Source: Verrucomicrobiia bacterium | GTDB taxonomy: Bacteria > Verrucomicrobiota > Verrucomicrobiia > Verrucomicrobiales > Akkermansiaceae | DNA length: 64,000 bases | Reading direction: 5' to 3' | NCBI GenBank assembly: GCA_030431475.1 | Contig: JAUIJD010000005.1 | Location: 62,001 to 126,000 of the forward strand | Part shown: in pieces, positions 8,458-16,049 of the stretch | Layout of the letters: each line of letters begins with the position of its first letter | How positions within the stretch are numbered: the stretch's first letter is position 1 | Program-made: the position numbers and the translations under genes | The notes under the pieces: model-generated | Database searches by the model: none | What the model was told of the DNA's origin: nothing | The model's input: the letters and a program-made list of their open reading frames with translations, nothing else

Positions 8458-9912
8458 TCAGTGGCGCCGGACCTTTCCGGAGGCGGTGAGCGGGATCTCG
8501 TCGACCACCCCGTAGCGGAGCGGCACCTTGTAGGCGGAGATGTGCTCGCGGCAGTAGCGCTGGAGGGCGGCGGGCTTCGGCGGCGCTTCCGGGTCGGCGG
8601 GGATGATTTCGGCGACGGGGATCTGCCCCATCTGGGGGTGATCGCGGCCGAGAACCCGGCTGGCCTTCACGGCCGGGTGCAGGTTGAGGACGGCCTCGAC
8701 CTCCTCGGGGAAGACCTTCATGCCGGCGACGTTGATGACGGATTTGAGGCGTCCGACCAGGGTCAGGTGCCCGTCGGCGTCGCGCATCACGAGGTCGCCG
8801 CTGGCGAAGAACCCATTCTGCAGGGGGTTCGGATTCCATGGCACCAGGTAGGCGTCGAGCAGGCCGGGGCCGCGGACATGGAACTCGCCGGGAGTGCCGT
8901 CGGCGACGGTCCGGCCGTCCGGGTCCCTCAGTTCGACGGTGTACGCGGGCAAGGGTTTTCCGAGCGATCCGGGTTTCTTGAGGGCGGCGTCGAGGTTGAG
9001 CACGGAGAGCCCGACCTCGATGATCCCGAGGCCCTGGACGAGGGGGGTGCCGAAGCGTTGATGGAATGCACGGCCGGTGGCTTCGGGGAGCTTGGCCGCG
9101 GTGGCGACGGCGAGGCGCAGGCTGGGCCAGTCGAAGTCGCCGCGGTCGGCGGCGAGCTGGGCGAAATGGAAGGGCGAGCCGTAAATCACGGTGGCCTCGT
9201 GCCTTTCGGCGCAGGCGAGGACGTCCTCGCGGGTGGGCGACGACTCGAGCAGGGTGAGCGCGCCGGCGTGGAGGTAGAGGACGATGGAGACGGCGAAGTG
9301 GTGGGCCATCGGCAGCATCCACAGGATGCGGTCCTCGGGGCCGATGCGCATGCCCTCGTTGGCCGCGGTGATGCGGGCGAGCAGGCTTTCGTGGGAGAGC
9401 ACGACGCCCTTGCTGGTGCCGGTGGTGCCGGAGGAGAAGCGGATGAAGGCGGGGTTGAGGGCCTGGAATTCGTCCTCGGGGAAGGCCGGCTCGAAGTGCC
9501 CCTCCTTCGCCGAGGCTACGGCGGGCAGGCAAGTGAGAAGTTCCAAGTGCCAAGGGGGAGTGCCGCCTGCGGCGGGGGTCGGGGGGGAGCTGCCGCCGTG
9601 TTGGAGGATGAGGTCGAGGGCGGTGGTGCGGGTGATCTCGTCGCGTTCCTCCGCGGTGAGCTCCTCGGCGAGCGGGACCAGGCAGGCGTCGGCGAGCAGG
9701 ATGCCCATCGCGAGCATGATGTAGTCGAGGCCGTTCGGGCAGTGGAGTCCGACGCGGGGCCGGCGTCCGAGGGGCGCGGCGGCGTCGCGGATGGCGTCGG
9801 CCACGGGTTTCGCCCCGGCAAACAGCTCGCCGTAGGTGACGAGGCGCCGTCCGTCGTGAACGGCGGGCGCGTCGTCGGGATGGAGGCGGGCGATTTCCTC
9901 GATCAGGTTCAT
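8458..9912 (-). CDS. AMP-dependent acyl/aryl ligase (adenylation enzyme)
   Basis: The 484-residue product has the complete ANL-superfamily core: A3 phosphate loop FSSGTTGTSKGVVLSH (about residues 158-173), an A5-like GIIEVG, A7 SGDLVMRDADGHLTLVGR and the C-terminal catalytic lysine in ASGKVRRH. It should activate a carboxylic acid as acyl-AMP and load it onto CoA or a carrier protein. It is the last gene of a patatin-ACP-condensation-ligase operon, which favours loading the neighbouring carrier protein. Residues about 105-137, just before A3, are a low-complexity insertion encoded by a short repeated DNA element. The ATG at 9912 begins MNLIEEIARLHPDDAP; the upstream open frame is antisense to other sequence. 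Confidence 0.88.
   Translation of the reverse strand: MNLIEEIARLHPDDAPAVHDGRRLVTYGELFAGAKPVADAIRDAAAPLGRRPRVGLHCPNGLDYIMLAMGILLADACLVPLAEELTAEERDEITRTTALDLILQHGGSSPPTPAAGGTPPWHLELLTCLPAVASAKEGHFEPAFPEDEFQALNPAFIRFSSGTTGTSKGVVLSHESLLARITAANEGMRIGPEDRILWMLPMAHHFAVSIVLYLHAGALTLLESSPTREDVLACAERHEATVIYGSPFHFAQLAADRGDFDWPSLRLAVATAAKLPEATGRAFHQRFGTPLVQGLGIIEVGLSVLNLDAALKKPGSLGKPLPAYTVELRDPDGRTVADGTPGEFHVRGPGLLDAYLVPWNPNPLQNGFFASGDLVMRDADGHLTLVGRLKSVINVAGMKVFPEEVEAVLNLHPAVKASRVLGRDHPQMGQIPVAEIIPADPEAPPKPAALQRYCREHISAYKVPLRYGVVDEIPLTASGKVRRH
9505..9554. repeat. repeat element inserted in frame in AMP-ligase gene
   Basis: The segment CTTCGCCGAGGCTACGGCGG followed by GAAGTTCCAAGTGCCAAG has the look of intergenic repeats seen elsewhere in the window (compare GAAGTGCCGGGTGCCAAG at 40575 and CTTCCAAGTTCAAAGTTCC at 22273). 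Here it is translated as part of the ligase (WHLELLTCLPAVASAKEG) without breaking the frame. Confidence 0.55.
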
Positions 9913-9952
9913 GGGGCGGGGATTCGTGGGCGGGAATGGGGGTCGGAGCTTG

Positions 9953-11227
9953 TCAGTGGGGGCCGAGGAGGTCGGCGCGGAGGGTGTCGGTGAGGAGGGC
10001 GAGTTCTTCGGGAGAGAGGGTGCCCTCGCGCCACGAGAGGGTGCAAGTGAGGCGGTCGGACCTTTCGCTGAAGAAGATGCCGAGTCCGGGCGGGTCCGAG
10101 ACGGTCGGGACATGGAAGCCGTCGAGGACCTCGTGGCCGAACAGGGTGTCGGTGCCGTCGGCGAAGCGTCCGGTGTGGGAGTGGAACAACGTGCAGATCT
10201 CGCCCTTCAGGTAGAAGCCGGCGGGTTTCAGGTAGAAGCGCGACGGGCAGCGCTCCATCAGCTTCATCAGCGCCTCCATGGCGCCCGGCAATTTGCGGCG
10301 GAGGAAGGCGGCATACTTGCGGTGGAGCGTGTGGGTGGTCTCCCCGAGGGTGCCGAAGTCGCCGGGCTCGAGCATCAGCGACCAGGCCACCATGTGGTTC
10401 TGGAAAAGTGGGCGCTTGCGCGGGTTGGCGACGCGCTGGACGGGCAGCGACAGCAGGGCGGGGATGTCCGCGTCCGGATGGCGACCGGCCAACACGGCGC
10501 GGGTGGCGCGGGCGGCGACGGTGGCGAAGTATGGAAGCATGAGCAGCTCCCCGGCATGGGATGCCATCCGCTCGCGGATGGTGGCCGTCTGCTGCGGGGT
10601 GAAGCGCAGCAGCTGGAAGCGGGGGGAACCGGCCCGGTGGCGAGGCCGGCGGAGCGAGCGGATGCGCCAGGTGGGGAAGGAACGCATCTCCTCGACCATC
10701 GGCTTGGCGGTGCGCCAGAGCGCGGAGGCGGGGCCGCCGGCCTTGCTCGTCTCGCCCCAGTCCTCGCGCCGGGATTCGTCGGGGTCGTCGAGTTCGGCCA
10801 GCAGCTTGTCGATGCCGATCGCGTCGAAAAGCGCGTGGGGCCATAGCAGGACCAGTGTCCAGCGGTCGTCGCCGGTGGGAAGCGCGTGGAGTTCGAGGTT
10901 GGGACCGGGACGCCGGATGTCGATCCGCGGATGTTCGAGAAGCCGGGCCAGCAGCGCGTCGAGGGGTCCCCGGGGGTGGATCTCGACGGGGAGCGGTGAC
11001 GCCTCGCCGGGGTGCCATCCGGCGAGGAAGTCCGCGCCGCGGGCGATGCGGGCGTTGAGCAGGGGGTGGCGGGCCGCCAGCCGGGCGGCGGCGGTGTGGA
11101 GCCGGTCGGCATCCGGTTGGCCGGACAGATCGACCACCGTGGCGGCGAGGTGGGCCTGCTGGCCGGCACGGCGCATGTGCGACTCGAGCGCGAGCAGGAA
11201 GGCGTCGCTGGTGGTGGCGGGGATCAA
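9953..11227 (-). CDS. condensation-fold acyltransferase-like protein
   Basis: The 424-residue product looks like a stand-alone member of the condensation/CoA-dependent acyltransferase fold. The N-terminal LHTAAARLAARHPLLNARI matches the opening helix of condensation domains, and HALFDAIG (His131 to Gly138) aligns with the HHxxxDG catalytic motif, with Pro instead of the first His. Family members join or transfer acyl groups bound to carrier proteins. It lies 19 bp after the ACP gene and 40 bp before the AMP-ligase gene, so the ACP is the likely donor. Whether the acceptor is an amine, an alcohol or a glycan is unknown. I do not recognise a named subfamily. Confidence 0.72.
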   Translation of the reverse strand: MIPATTSDAFLLALESHMRRAGQQAHLAATVVDLSGQPDADRLHTAAARLAARHPLLNARIARGADFLAGWHPGEASPLPVEIHPRGPLDALLARLLEHPRIDIRRPGPNLELHALPTGDDRWTLVLLWPHALFDAIGIDKLLAELDDPDESRREDWGETSKAGGPASALWRTAKPMVEEMRSFPTWRIRSLRRPRHRAGSPRFQLLRFTPQQTATIRERMASHAGELLMLPYFATVAARATRAVLAGRHPDADIPALLSLPVQRVANPRKRPLFQNHMVAWSLMLEPGDFGTLGETTHTLHRKYAAFLRRKLPGAMEALMKLMERCPSRFYLKPAGFYLKGEICTLFHSHTGRFADGTDTLFGHEVLDGFHVPTVSDPPGLGIFFSERSDRLTCTLSWREGTLSPEELALLTDTLRADLLGPH

Positions 11228-11246
11228 GGGGTCGGGGCGCTGGGGG

Positions 11247-11480
11247 CTAGGGAGCTTGCTTGGAACGGACGAGGGCGGCGATCATCGACGCCGTCCGGAA
11301 GTTTTCCCGCGAGAGGTCGGCGGGGTCGATGGCGACGCTGAATGCATCTTCCAGGGCGAGCTGGAGCTGCATGATGGCCATCGAGTCGAGGCCGATGTCG
11401 AACAGATCCGTGTCGGCGGTGATCGGGCCGTCGGGGTCGAGGATGTCGTCGCGGAGGATGCGGAGGATGTCGTCTTCCAT
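11247..11480 (-). CDS. acyl carrier protein
   Basis: A 77-residue four-helix carrier protein. The phosphopantetheine attachment site is visible as DIGLDSMAIMQL, with Ser33 in the DSM motif. It is acidic, as is usual for the family. The ATG at 11480 gives a normal ACP length; the longer open frame upstream is the antisense of the patatin gene. It sits 5 bp after the patatin stop and 19 bp before the condensation-like gene, so it is translationally linked to both. It is a dedicated carrier rather than the fatty-acid-synthesis ACP, judging by context. Confidence 0.9.
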   Translation of the reverse strand: MEDDILRILRDDILDPDGPITADTDLFDIGLDSMAIMQLQLALEDAFSVAIDPADLSRENFRTASMIAALVRSKQAP

Positions 11481-11485
11481 GGCGG

Positions 11486-12316
11486 TCAGAGTTGGGTGGC
11501 GGCGTGGCGGCCGGAGTCGAGGCCCCGGTCGTAGCAGAGCGGGGCCAGGCGGCTGGTCAGCACGCTGGGGTAGGGGGTGACGGTTTCCTTCTCGATGAGC
11601 CGTTTTCCGTGCTGGCGGCAGAGCTCGACGCGAAGGCGGTGGATTTCGTTGCAGGCGGTGTGGTGGGCGACGCCGATCACGGTGGCGACCGTCTCCCACT
11701 TGACCGCCGGGCCGGTGCCTTTCTCGTGGCGGATCCGGTGGATGAGGATGGTGTCGATGCCGGGGTCGTCGATCAGGTGCTCGAAGGGCAGCTCGGCCGC
11801 GATGCCACCGTCGAGGTAGCGCTGGTCGCCGACATCCTGGATCGTGAATAGCCCGGGGACGGCGCAGGAGGCCATGACCAGCTCGGCGAGCGGGCCCGAG
11901 TGGAGGATTTCACAGCGCGAGGTGAGGACGTTGGTGACGGCGATCTCCAGATCGAGGTCGGCGAGGTCGAGATCGCCGAGCAGGCGGCGCAGGTGGGCCA
12001 CGGTGCGCTTGCCGTTGAACACGCCCGACGACCAGAACGAGGTGAGCACGCCGGGCAGCCGCCACAGGGCCCCGGGGTCGGCGAAGGACAGCCGGAGGTG
12101 GTGGCAGATCGCTTCACGGCGGAGGTCGTCGCCCCGCAGGCCCGAGGCGTAGAGGGCGCCGGCGAGCGCGCCGGCCGAGGCCCCCGAGATGCGGGCCGGG
12201 CTCAGGCCGGCCTCGACCAGGCCGTTGAGGAAGCCGGCGTGTGCGTACACGCCGAGGAAGGACGAGCCGAGCACGACGGCGGTCCTCGAGGGGCGGGCAT
12301 GGACGGCTTCGGACAT
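11486..12316 (-). CDS. patatin-like phospholipase / acyl hydrolase
   Basis: The 276-residue patatin-fold protein has the nucleophile elbow GASAG (Ser47), an upstream glycine-containing oxyanion segment (LGSSFLGVYAHAG), and the catalytic Asp in YLDGG (Asp169), so the Ser-Asp dyad is intact. No signal peptide is visible, so it is probably cytoplasmic or membrane-associated. Patatins release fatty acids from lipids. In this operon it could supply or release the acyl chain handled by the ligase, ACP and condensation-like protein. It is the first gene of the operon, starting just after a short tandem repeat. Confidence 0.87.
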   Translation of the reverse strand: MSEAVHARPSRTAVVLGSSFLGVYAHAGFLNGLVEAGLSPARISGASAGALAGALYASGLRGDDLRREAICHHLRLSFADPGALWRLPGVLTSFWSSGVFNGKRTVAHLRRLLGDLDLADLDLEIAVTNVLTSRCEILHSGPLAELVMASCAVPGLFTIQDVGDQRYLDGGIAAELPFEHLIDDPGIDTILIHRIRHEKGTGPAVKWETVATVIGVAHHTACNEIHRLRVELCRQHGKRLIEKETVTPYPSVLTSRLAPLCYDRGLDSGRHAATQL

Positions 12317-12330
12317 GGATGGCGCCCGCG

Positions 12331-12360
12331 GAGTTTCAAGTTTCTGCTTTCAGTTTCAAG
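12331..12360. repeat. short imperfect tandem repeat (TTTCAAG units)
   Basis: The run GAGTTTCAAGTTTCTGCTTT followed by CAGTTTCAAG contains repeated GTTTCAAG/GTTTC words. It lies in the 67-bp gap between the divergent patatin and IscA-type genes and resembles other AAGTTCCAAG-type tracts in the window. Confidence 0.45.
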
Positions 12361-12383
12361 AGTTGCGGCAAGATTCGGGGCGA

Positions 12384-12749
12384 ATGACCGAGACAGCGGT
12401 GAACTACAAGGTCGGCAGCGAGAAGCTCATCAAGGTGATGGACGGTGCCTCGGCGCACCTGTGCGGCCTGCTCGAGAAGCAGGGCCGGCCGGAAGGAGCG
12501 TTGCGGATCGCGGTGATCGGGGGCGGCTGCAGCGGCCTGCAGTACAAGATGGACCTCGTCGACGGCCCGCGCGACCGCGACATCCTCGTCGAGAGCAACG
12601 CGGTTAAGGTGGTGATCGACCCGAAGAGCGCCCTCTTCGTGAGCGGCAGCGAGCTGGACTACTCGGACGACCTGCAGCAGGGCGGCTTCAAGGTGAGCAA
12701 CCCGAATGCCGTGGTGACCTGTTCGTGCGGCGAGAGTTTCGCCGCCTGA
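12384..12749 (+). CDS. iron-sulfur cluster assembly A-type carrier (IscA/ErpA/SufA family)
   Basis: The 121-residue product has the HesB/IscA fold with the three conserved cysteines: one in GGGCSGLQYKM and two in the C-terminal TCSCGESF. The NPNAVVTCSCGESF end is diagnostic. It accepts and delivers Fe-S clusters to apo-proteins in the cytoplasm. An HscB-like J-protein and Hsp70 lie about 2.7 kb further on the same strand, a functional echo, although PEP-CTERM genes on the other strand intervene. The ATG at 12384 begins MTETAVNYKVG. Confidence 0.92.
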   Translation: MTETAVNYKVGSEKLIKVMDGASAHLCGLLEKQGRPEGALRIAVIGGGCSGLQYKMDLVDGPRDRDILVESNAVKVVIDPKSALFVSGSELDYSDDLQQGGFKVSNPNAVVTCSCGESFAA

Positions 12750-13595
12750 TCAGGGGGTGACCTCGAGGCGCAGGAAGCGCCGCGGGTCGGTGCCGACCGG
12801 GTCGGGGTCGACGATCCGGAGCAACTGCGTCGTCCCGTTGTCCTGGATGATCCCGGGGCTGGCGGGCAGGCTCTGCCACGAACCCTCGAGCAGGGTGGTG
12901 GATTTCTGGAGTGTCACGCTGACCGCCGCGAGCGTGTCGACGTGGGCGTTGAAGGTGAAGGCGAGATGACGGGTGACCGGCGCCCCCCCGCCGGGATCGA
13001 TGTCGACGACCGAGCCGGTGGTGTCGGCAGCAAGGCTGACAGAAACGGCCTGGTCGGCGGGGCGCACCGGATCGGGGCCGGCGAAGAGGAATTGATAGGA
13101 GGTGGTGGCAGCGCCGTCGGGAGGAAGCGTCAAGCCGGCCTGGGTCAGGATGCCGTAGGCGGTCCCGGGTGGGACCGGATCATCGACCGAAACGGCCGCT
13201 TCGAACCAGACGATGGCGAACGCGTCTCCCGCGGAGACCCGGGGGTCCGAGTAGATCTCCAGCTCGTTCACGGTTCCAGGGCTTCCGGGCCCGGGGTCCG
13301 CTCCGATCTGGATGTTCACGGTCGAACCGCAGACGAAGAAGACATCGTCGTCGGACCAATCGAAACTCGTCGCTGGGGGAATGGCGGTGTCGAGCCGCTG
13401 ATCGCGGGGGGCGAAGCCGTCGCCGGCGGTGTCCACCAGGATGCCCCACGTGAGCCCGTTGATGCCGACGGTTCCTCCCGGATTCGACAGGCCCGTGAGG
13501 GCGGAGCTGGTGCCGGCGAACCGGAGTGAGACCGCGGCCCAGGCGGCGTGTGCCGAGATCAGGCAGACCGCCCAGCCTGTGATCACGCTGCGCAT
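12750..13595 (-). CDS. secreted protein sharing a passenger domain with the next gene
   Basis: The 281-residue product has a signal peptide (VITGWAVCLISAHAAWA). Its first about 170 residues (SSALTGLSNPGG, NGLTWGILVDTAGDGF, AFAIVWFEAAV) are clearly related to the neighbouring PEP-CTERM protein at 13618-14244. Instead of a PEP-CTERM anchor it ends in a C-terminal domain with TLQKSTTLLEGSWQSLP and RRFLRLEVTP, a type I have seen on secreted Verrucomicrobiota proteins. No enzymatic motif is visible. It is 22 bp downstream of its paralogue and ends immediately after the convergent IscA-type gene. Confidence 0.6.
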   Translation of the reverse strand: MRSVITGWAVCLISAHAAWAAVSLRFAGTSSALTGLSNPGGTVGINGLTWGILVDTAGDGFAPRDQRLDTAIPPATSFDWSDDDVFFVCGSTVNIQIGADPGPGSPGTVNELEIYSDPRVSAGDAFAIVWFEAAVSVDDPVPPGTAYGILTQAGLTLPPDGAATTSYQFLFAGPDPVRPADQAVSVSLAADTTGSVVDIDPGGGAPVTRHLAFTFNAHVDTLAAVSVTLQKSTTLLEGSWQSLPASPGIIQDNGTTQLLRIVDPDPVGTDPRRFLRLEVTP

Positions 13596-13617
13596 GGGAC
13601 GATTGCCGTCGAGGGCT

Positions 13618-14244
13618 TCAGCCGATGGCCCGCTTTCGCCGGAGAGCCACGAGTCCGCCGAGAAGCATCAGCGAGAGGGTGGAAGTTTCGGGGACGAACG
13701 CAAGGTTGGCGGGCCTCACGGGATCGGCGCCGGCGGAGAGAGCGGCGAGGTCGGTGGTTGCCTCGCCGTCTGGTGGGAGCAGGAAGCCGGCATTTTCGTA
13801 GAGCCCGTAGAAGTCCCCGGGGCTGACCTCGGACCCGCTGGACAGCGACGACTCGAACCAGATGACCGCGAAGGGGTCATCGGCATTGACGCCGGTCACG
13901 CCGGGCGTGTTGTAGAAGTCGGCCTCGTTGAGGAGGATGGCCGCGCCCGGACCTCCCTGGCTTCCCGGAACCGTCGTCGTCGTGCCCCCGTTGAAAAAGT
14001 AGTCGTTGATGCCGAGGTCGGCCCCGTCATCGAGGGATAGCCCAAGAAACGCTTCGAAGCTGCCGAAGCCGTCCCGGTCGGCATCGATCACGATTCCCCA
14101 GGTCAGCCCGTCGGTCCCTTCGGTCGCATCTTTGTCGGCGAGTCCGGTGAGGGCATTCGAGGTGTTCGAGAAGCGGATGCTGTTGACGGGAAAGGCGGGA
14201 AGGGTGAGGGCCGCGCCGAGGAGCGCGAGGAACGGGATTCTCAT
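13618..14244 (-). CDS. PEP-CTERM-type surface protein
   Basis: The 208-residue product has an N-terminal signal peptide (FLALLGAALTLPAFP) and a C-terminal sorting tail: VPETSTLSLMLLGGLVALRR, then a short basic end. PEP-CTERM tails are recognised by exosortases in EPS-producing bacteria. Here the classical PEP is PET, an acceptable variant. The body shares NTSNALTGLADKDATEGTDG and DPFAVIWFES with the downstream neighbour. It is probably exported and processed at the cell surface; function unknown. The position is the middle of a three-gene minus-strand group of exported proteins. Confidence 0.75.
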   Translation of the reverse strand: MRIPFLALLGAALTLPAFPVNSIRFSNTSNALTGLADKDATEGTDGLTWGIVIDADRDGFGSFEAFLGLSLDDGADLGINDYFFNGGTTTTVPGSQGGPGAAILLNEADFYNTPGVTGVNADDPFAVIWFESSLSSGSEVSPGDFYGLYENAGFLLPPDGEATTDLAALSAGADPVRPANLAFVPETSTLSLMLLGGLVALRRKRAIG

Positions 14245-14280
14245 GATGAGTTGAAGGATGCGGGGAATGATGGGGGCGGC

Positions 14281-15315
14281 CTATTGTCCGGGCGCCGATT
14301 TGAACCATTCCTGGGGAAGGGTGGTGGAGTTGGTGGCTCGACGAAGAATGAAGCCCGCACCCGGTGTCAGGATGTGGGTGGTGGTGACGTCGTTGAAGTC
14401 GCCGTCGTACCACGCGCCGTCGAAATAGAGGAGGTTCTCCGCGGAGGACTTGTTGAGGCCGGCCGCCTCGTTGTTGAAGAGGAGGATCTCGTCGTCGTCT
14501 TCGGCGGGGAGGTTCAGGGCCCCGACCGCGAGCGGGACGGGGTTCTGGATGCCGATCTCCATGTCCTCGGCCCCGGTGCCGTCCTTCGAGACGTCGAGGC
14601 GATGGCCGACCAGCGGGACATCCCCGAAGACCGCCAGCGTGGGGACGGGAGCACCGAAGCTGCGAAGGATGAAAGTCTCGCCCGGGTGCAGCACCGTATG
14701 GTTGGCGATCTCGAAGTTCCCGTCATACCAGTCGCCTTCGAAGAACAGGTAGTTGGCGCCGGAGCTGTGATTGATGCCCGCGGAGGTCTCGTTGAAAACG
14801 AGCACTTCCGAGTCGTTGGAGAGCGTCGTGTTGGCGAAGAAGCTCTGGACGGTCCAGAAGGGGCGGATGCGAATGACCTGCCCGCTCTGGACCTGGGTCA
14901 GGTCGCCCGGCGTCGTCAGGGTGACCGTCAGGGTGTCGTCGTCGTTGGCATCGATCATGCCGCGGAGTCCTTCCTCCGCCCCGGATCCGCCGGACGACAG
15001 CCCGATGATCGCGGCGTAGGGGGCACCGGTCCCGGGCGCGGGGACCCATTGGTTGGCGGTCCATCCCGGGGTTCCCTGGACGGTGATGGTCGAGGCGGTC
15101 GTCGAATCGACGGTTCCGGTGAAGGCCACCTCGGTTTCGAGGGGGATCGTGAGATACACATCCGTGTCGGCCGCAACCGCCGGGATGGTGCTGCCATCCG
15201 CCTGGGTGTTGCCGAGCTTCACGAAGCCGACGGGATCGGAGTAAACCGGCTCGGCGGCGTCGCCGAGTCCGGGAGCGGCCGCGAGCATGGCCAGGGTGAG
15301 GGTGGTTTTTCTCAT
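14281..15315 (-). CDS. TIGR02597-family exported protein
   Basis: The 344-residue product starts with a signal peptide (MRKTTLTLAMLAAAPGLGDA). Its body carries the pattern I associate with TIGR02597: an early YSDPVGFVKLG segment, then two copies of a paired unit ending in YFEGDWYDG-like and ILRSFG/ILRRA-like segments (NYLFFEGDWYDGNFE, NLLYFDGAWYDGDFN, each followed by PGETFILR or PGAGFILR). The family is frequent in Verrucomicrobiota and of unknown function. ATG 15315 is chosen because the signal peptide starts there. It is first in the group with the two paralogous exported proteins, 36 bp upstream of the PEP-CTERM gene. Confidence 0.78.
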   Translation of the reverse strand: MRKTTLTLAMLAAAPGLGDAAEPVYSDPVGFVKLGNTQADGSTIPAVAADTDVYLTIPLETEVAFTGTVDSTTASTITVQGTPGWTANQWVPAPGTGAPYAAIIGLSSGGSGAEEGLRGMIDANDDDTLTVTLTTPGDLTQVQSGQVIRIRPFWTVQSFFANTTLSNDSEVLVFNETSAGINHSSGANYLFFEGDWYDGNFEIANHTVLHPGETFILRSFGAPVPTLAVFGDVPLVGHRLDVSKDGTGAEDMEIGIQNPVPLAVGALNLPAEDDDEILLFNNEAAGLNKSSAENLLYFDGAWYDGDFNDVTTTHILTPGAGFILRRATNSTTLPQEWFKSAPGQ

Positions 15316-15457
15316 GACGCCAAGTGTGGGTTCCGGGGACTCTGGTGAATCTCCACCGTGAGTGCAAGCCTCGCGATGGGGGTTCTTCGCCCTTTCCCGG
15401 TGGGAGGAGGGGAATGGAGACTTGAGGCGATGGGAAGGGGTCGGGAAGATCCGGCCC

Positions 15458-15994
15458 GTGGAAGATGCGTTTCGGGAATTGGGCCTGGAGCCCCGTCTGA
15501 GCTTGGACGAGGAGGACCTCAACGCAGCCTATGCCGACGCGGGAAAGCGGGCCCATCCGGATGCCGGGGGGGCGCGGGAGGCCTTCGAGCGCGTGGGAAA
15601 GGCACGGGAGATCCTGGCGAGCCCGGTCAGCCGGCTGCGTCACTGGCTGGCCCTTTCCCAGCGCCCCGGCGACCTCCGGGGACCGGTGTCGCCCGGGATG
15701 ATGGACGTGTTTTCCGAGATGGGAGGGATGATGCAGCGGGTCGACGGCTTGCTGCGGGAGCGGGACAAGGCCGGCAGCGCGCTGGCAAGGGCGATGCTCG
15801 AGGGGCGGGTGCAGGAGGCCCGCGAGCAGCTGGAATCGATGCAGGACCGGCTGGAGGCGATGACGGCGGAGCGGGTGGCGGCGTTTCCCGCGGTCGAGAG
15901 CGGCGAGCGGGACGGCTGGGAGCTGGCGCGCGAGCTGGGATTTCTCGAGAAGTGGCGGTCGGAGGTGAGGGAGCGCTTCGCGCGGCTGTGGTAG
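15458..15994 (+). CDS. HscB-like J-domain co-chaperone
   Basis: The 178-residue product has an N-terminal J-domain with the essential HPD (His33-Asp35, in GKRAHPDAGG). An all-helical C-terminal half (MDVFSEMGGMMQRVDGLL, then ARELGFLEKWRSEVRERF) is like the three-helix bundle of HscB. HscB delivers the Fe-S scaffold IscU to an Hsp70. An Hsp70 gene follows by 55 bp. The start is taken as GTG 15458 (VEDAFRELGLEP); the frame is open further upstream but without protein-like sequence. It could also be a general J-protein dedicated to the neighbouring Hsp70. Confidence 0.72.
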   Translation: MEDAFRELGLEPRLSLDEEDLNAAYADAGKRAHPDAGGAREAFERVGKAREILASPVSRLRHWLALSQRPGDLRGPVSPGMMDVFSEMGGMMQRVDGLLRERDKAGSALARAMLEGRVQEAREQLESMQDRLEAMTAERVAAFPAVESGERDGWELARELGFLEKWRSEVRERFARLW

Positions 15995-16049
15995 CCGTGC
16001 CGGCCCTTGGGGGTTGCGTCCGCGGTGAGGGGCTGGAAGTTTGCCGGCG

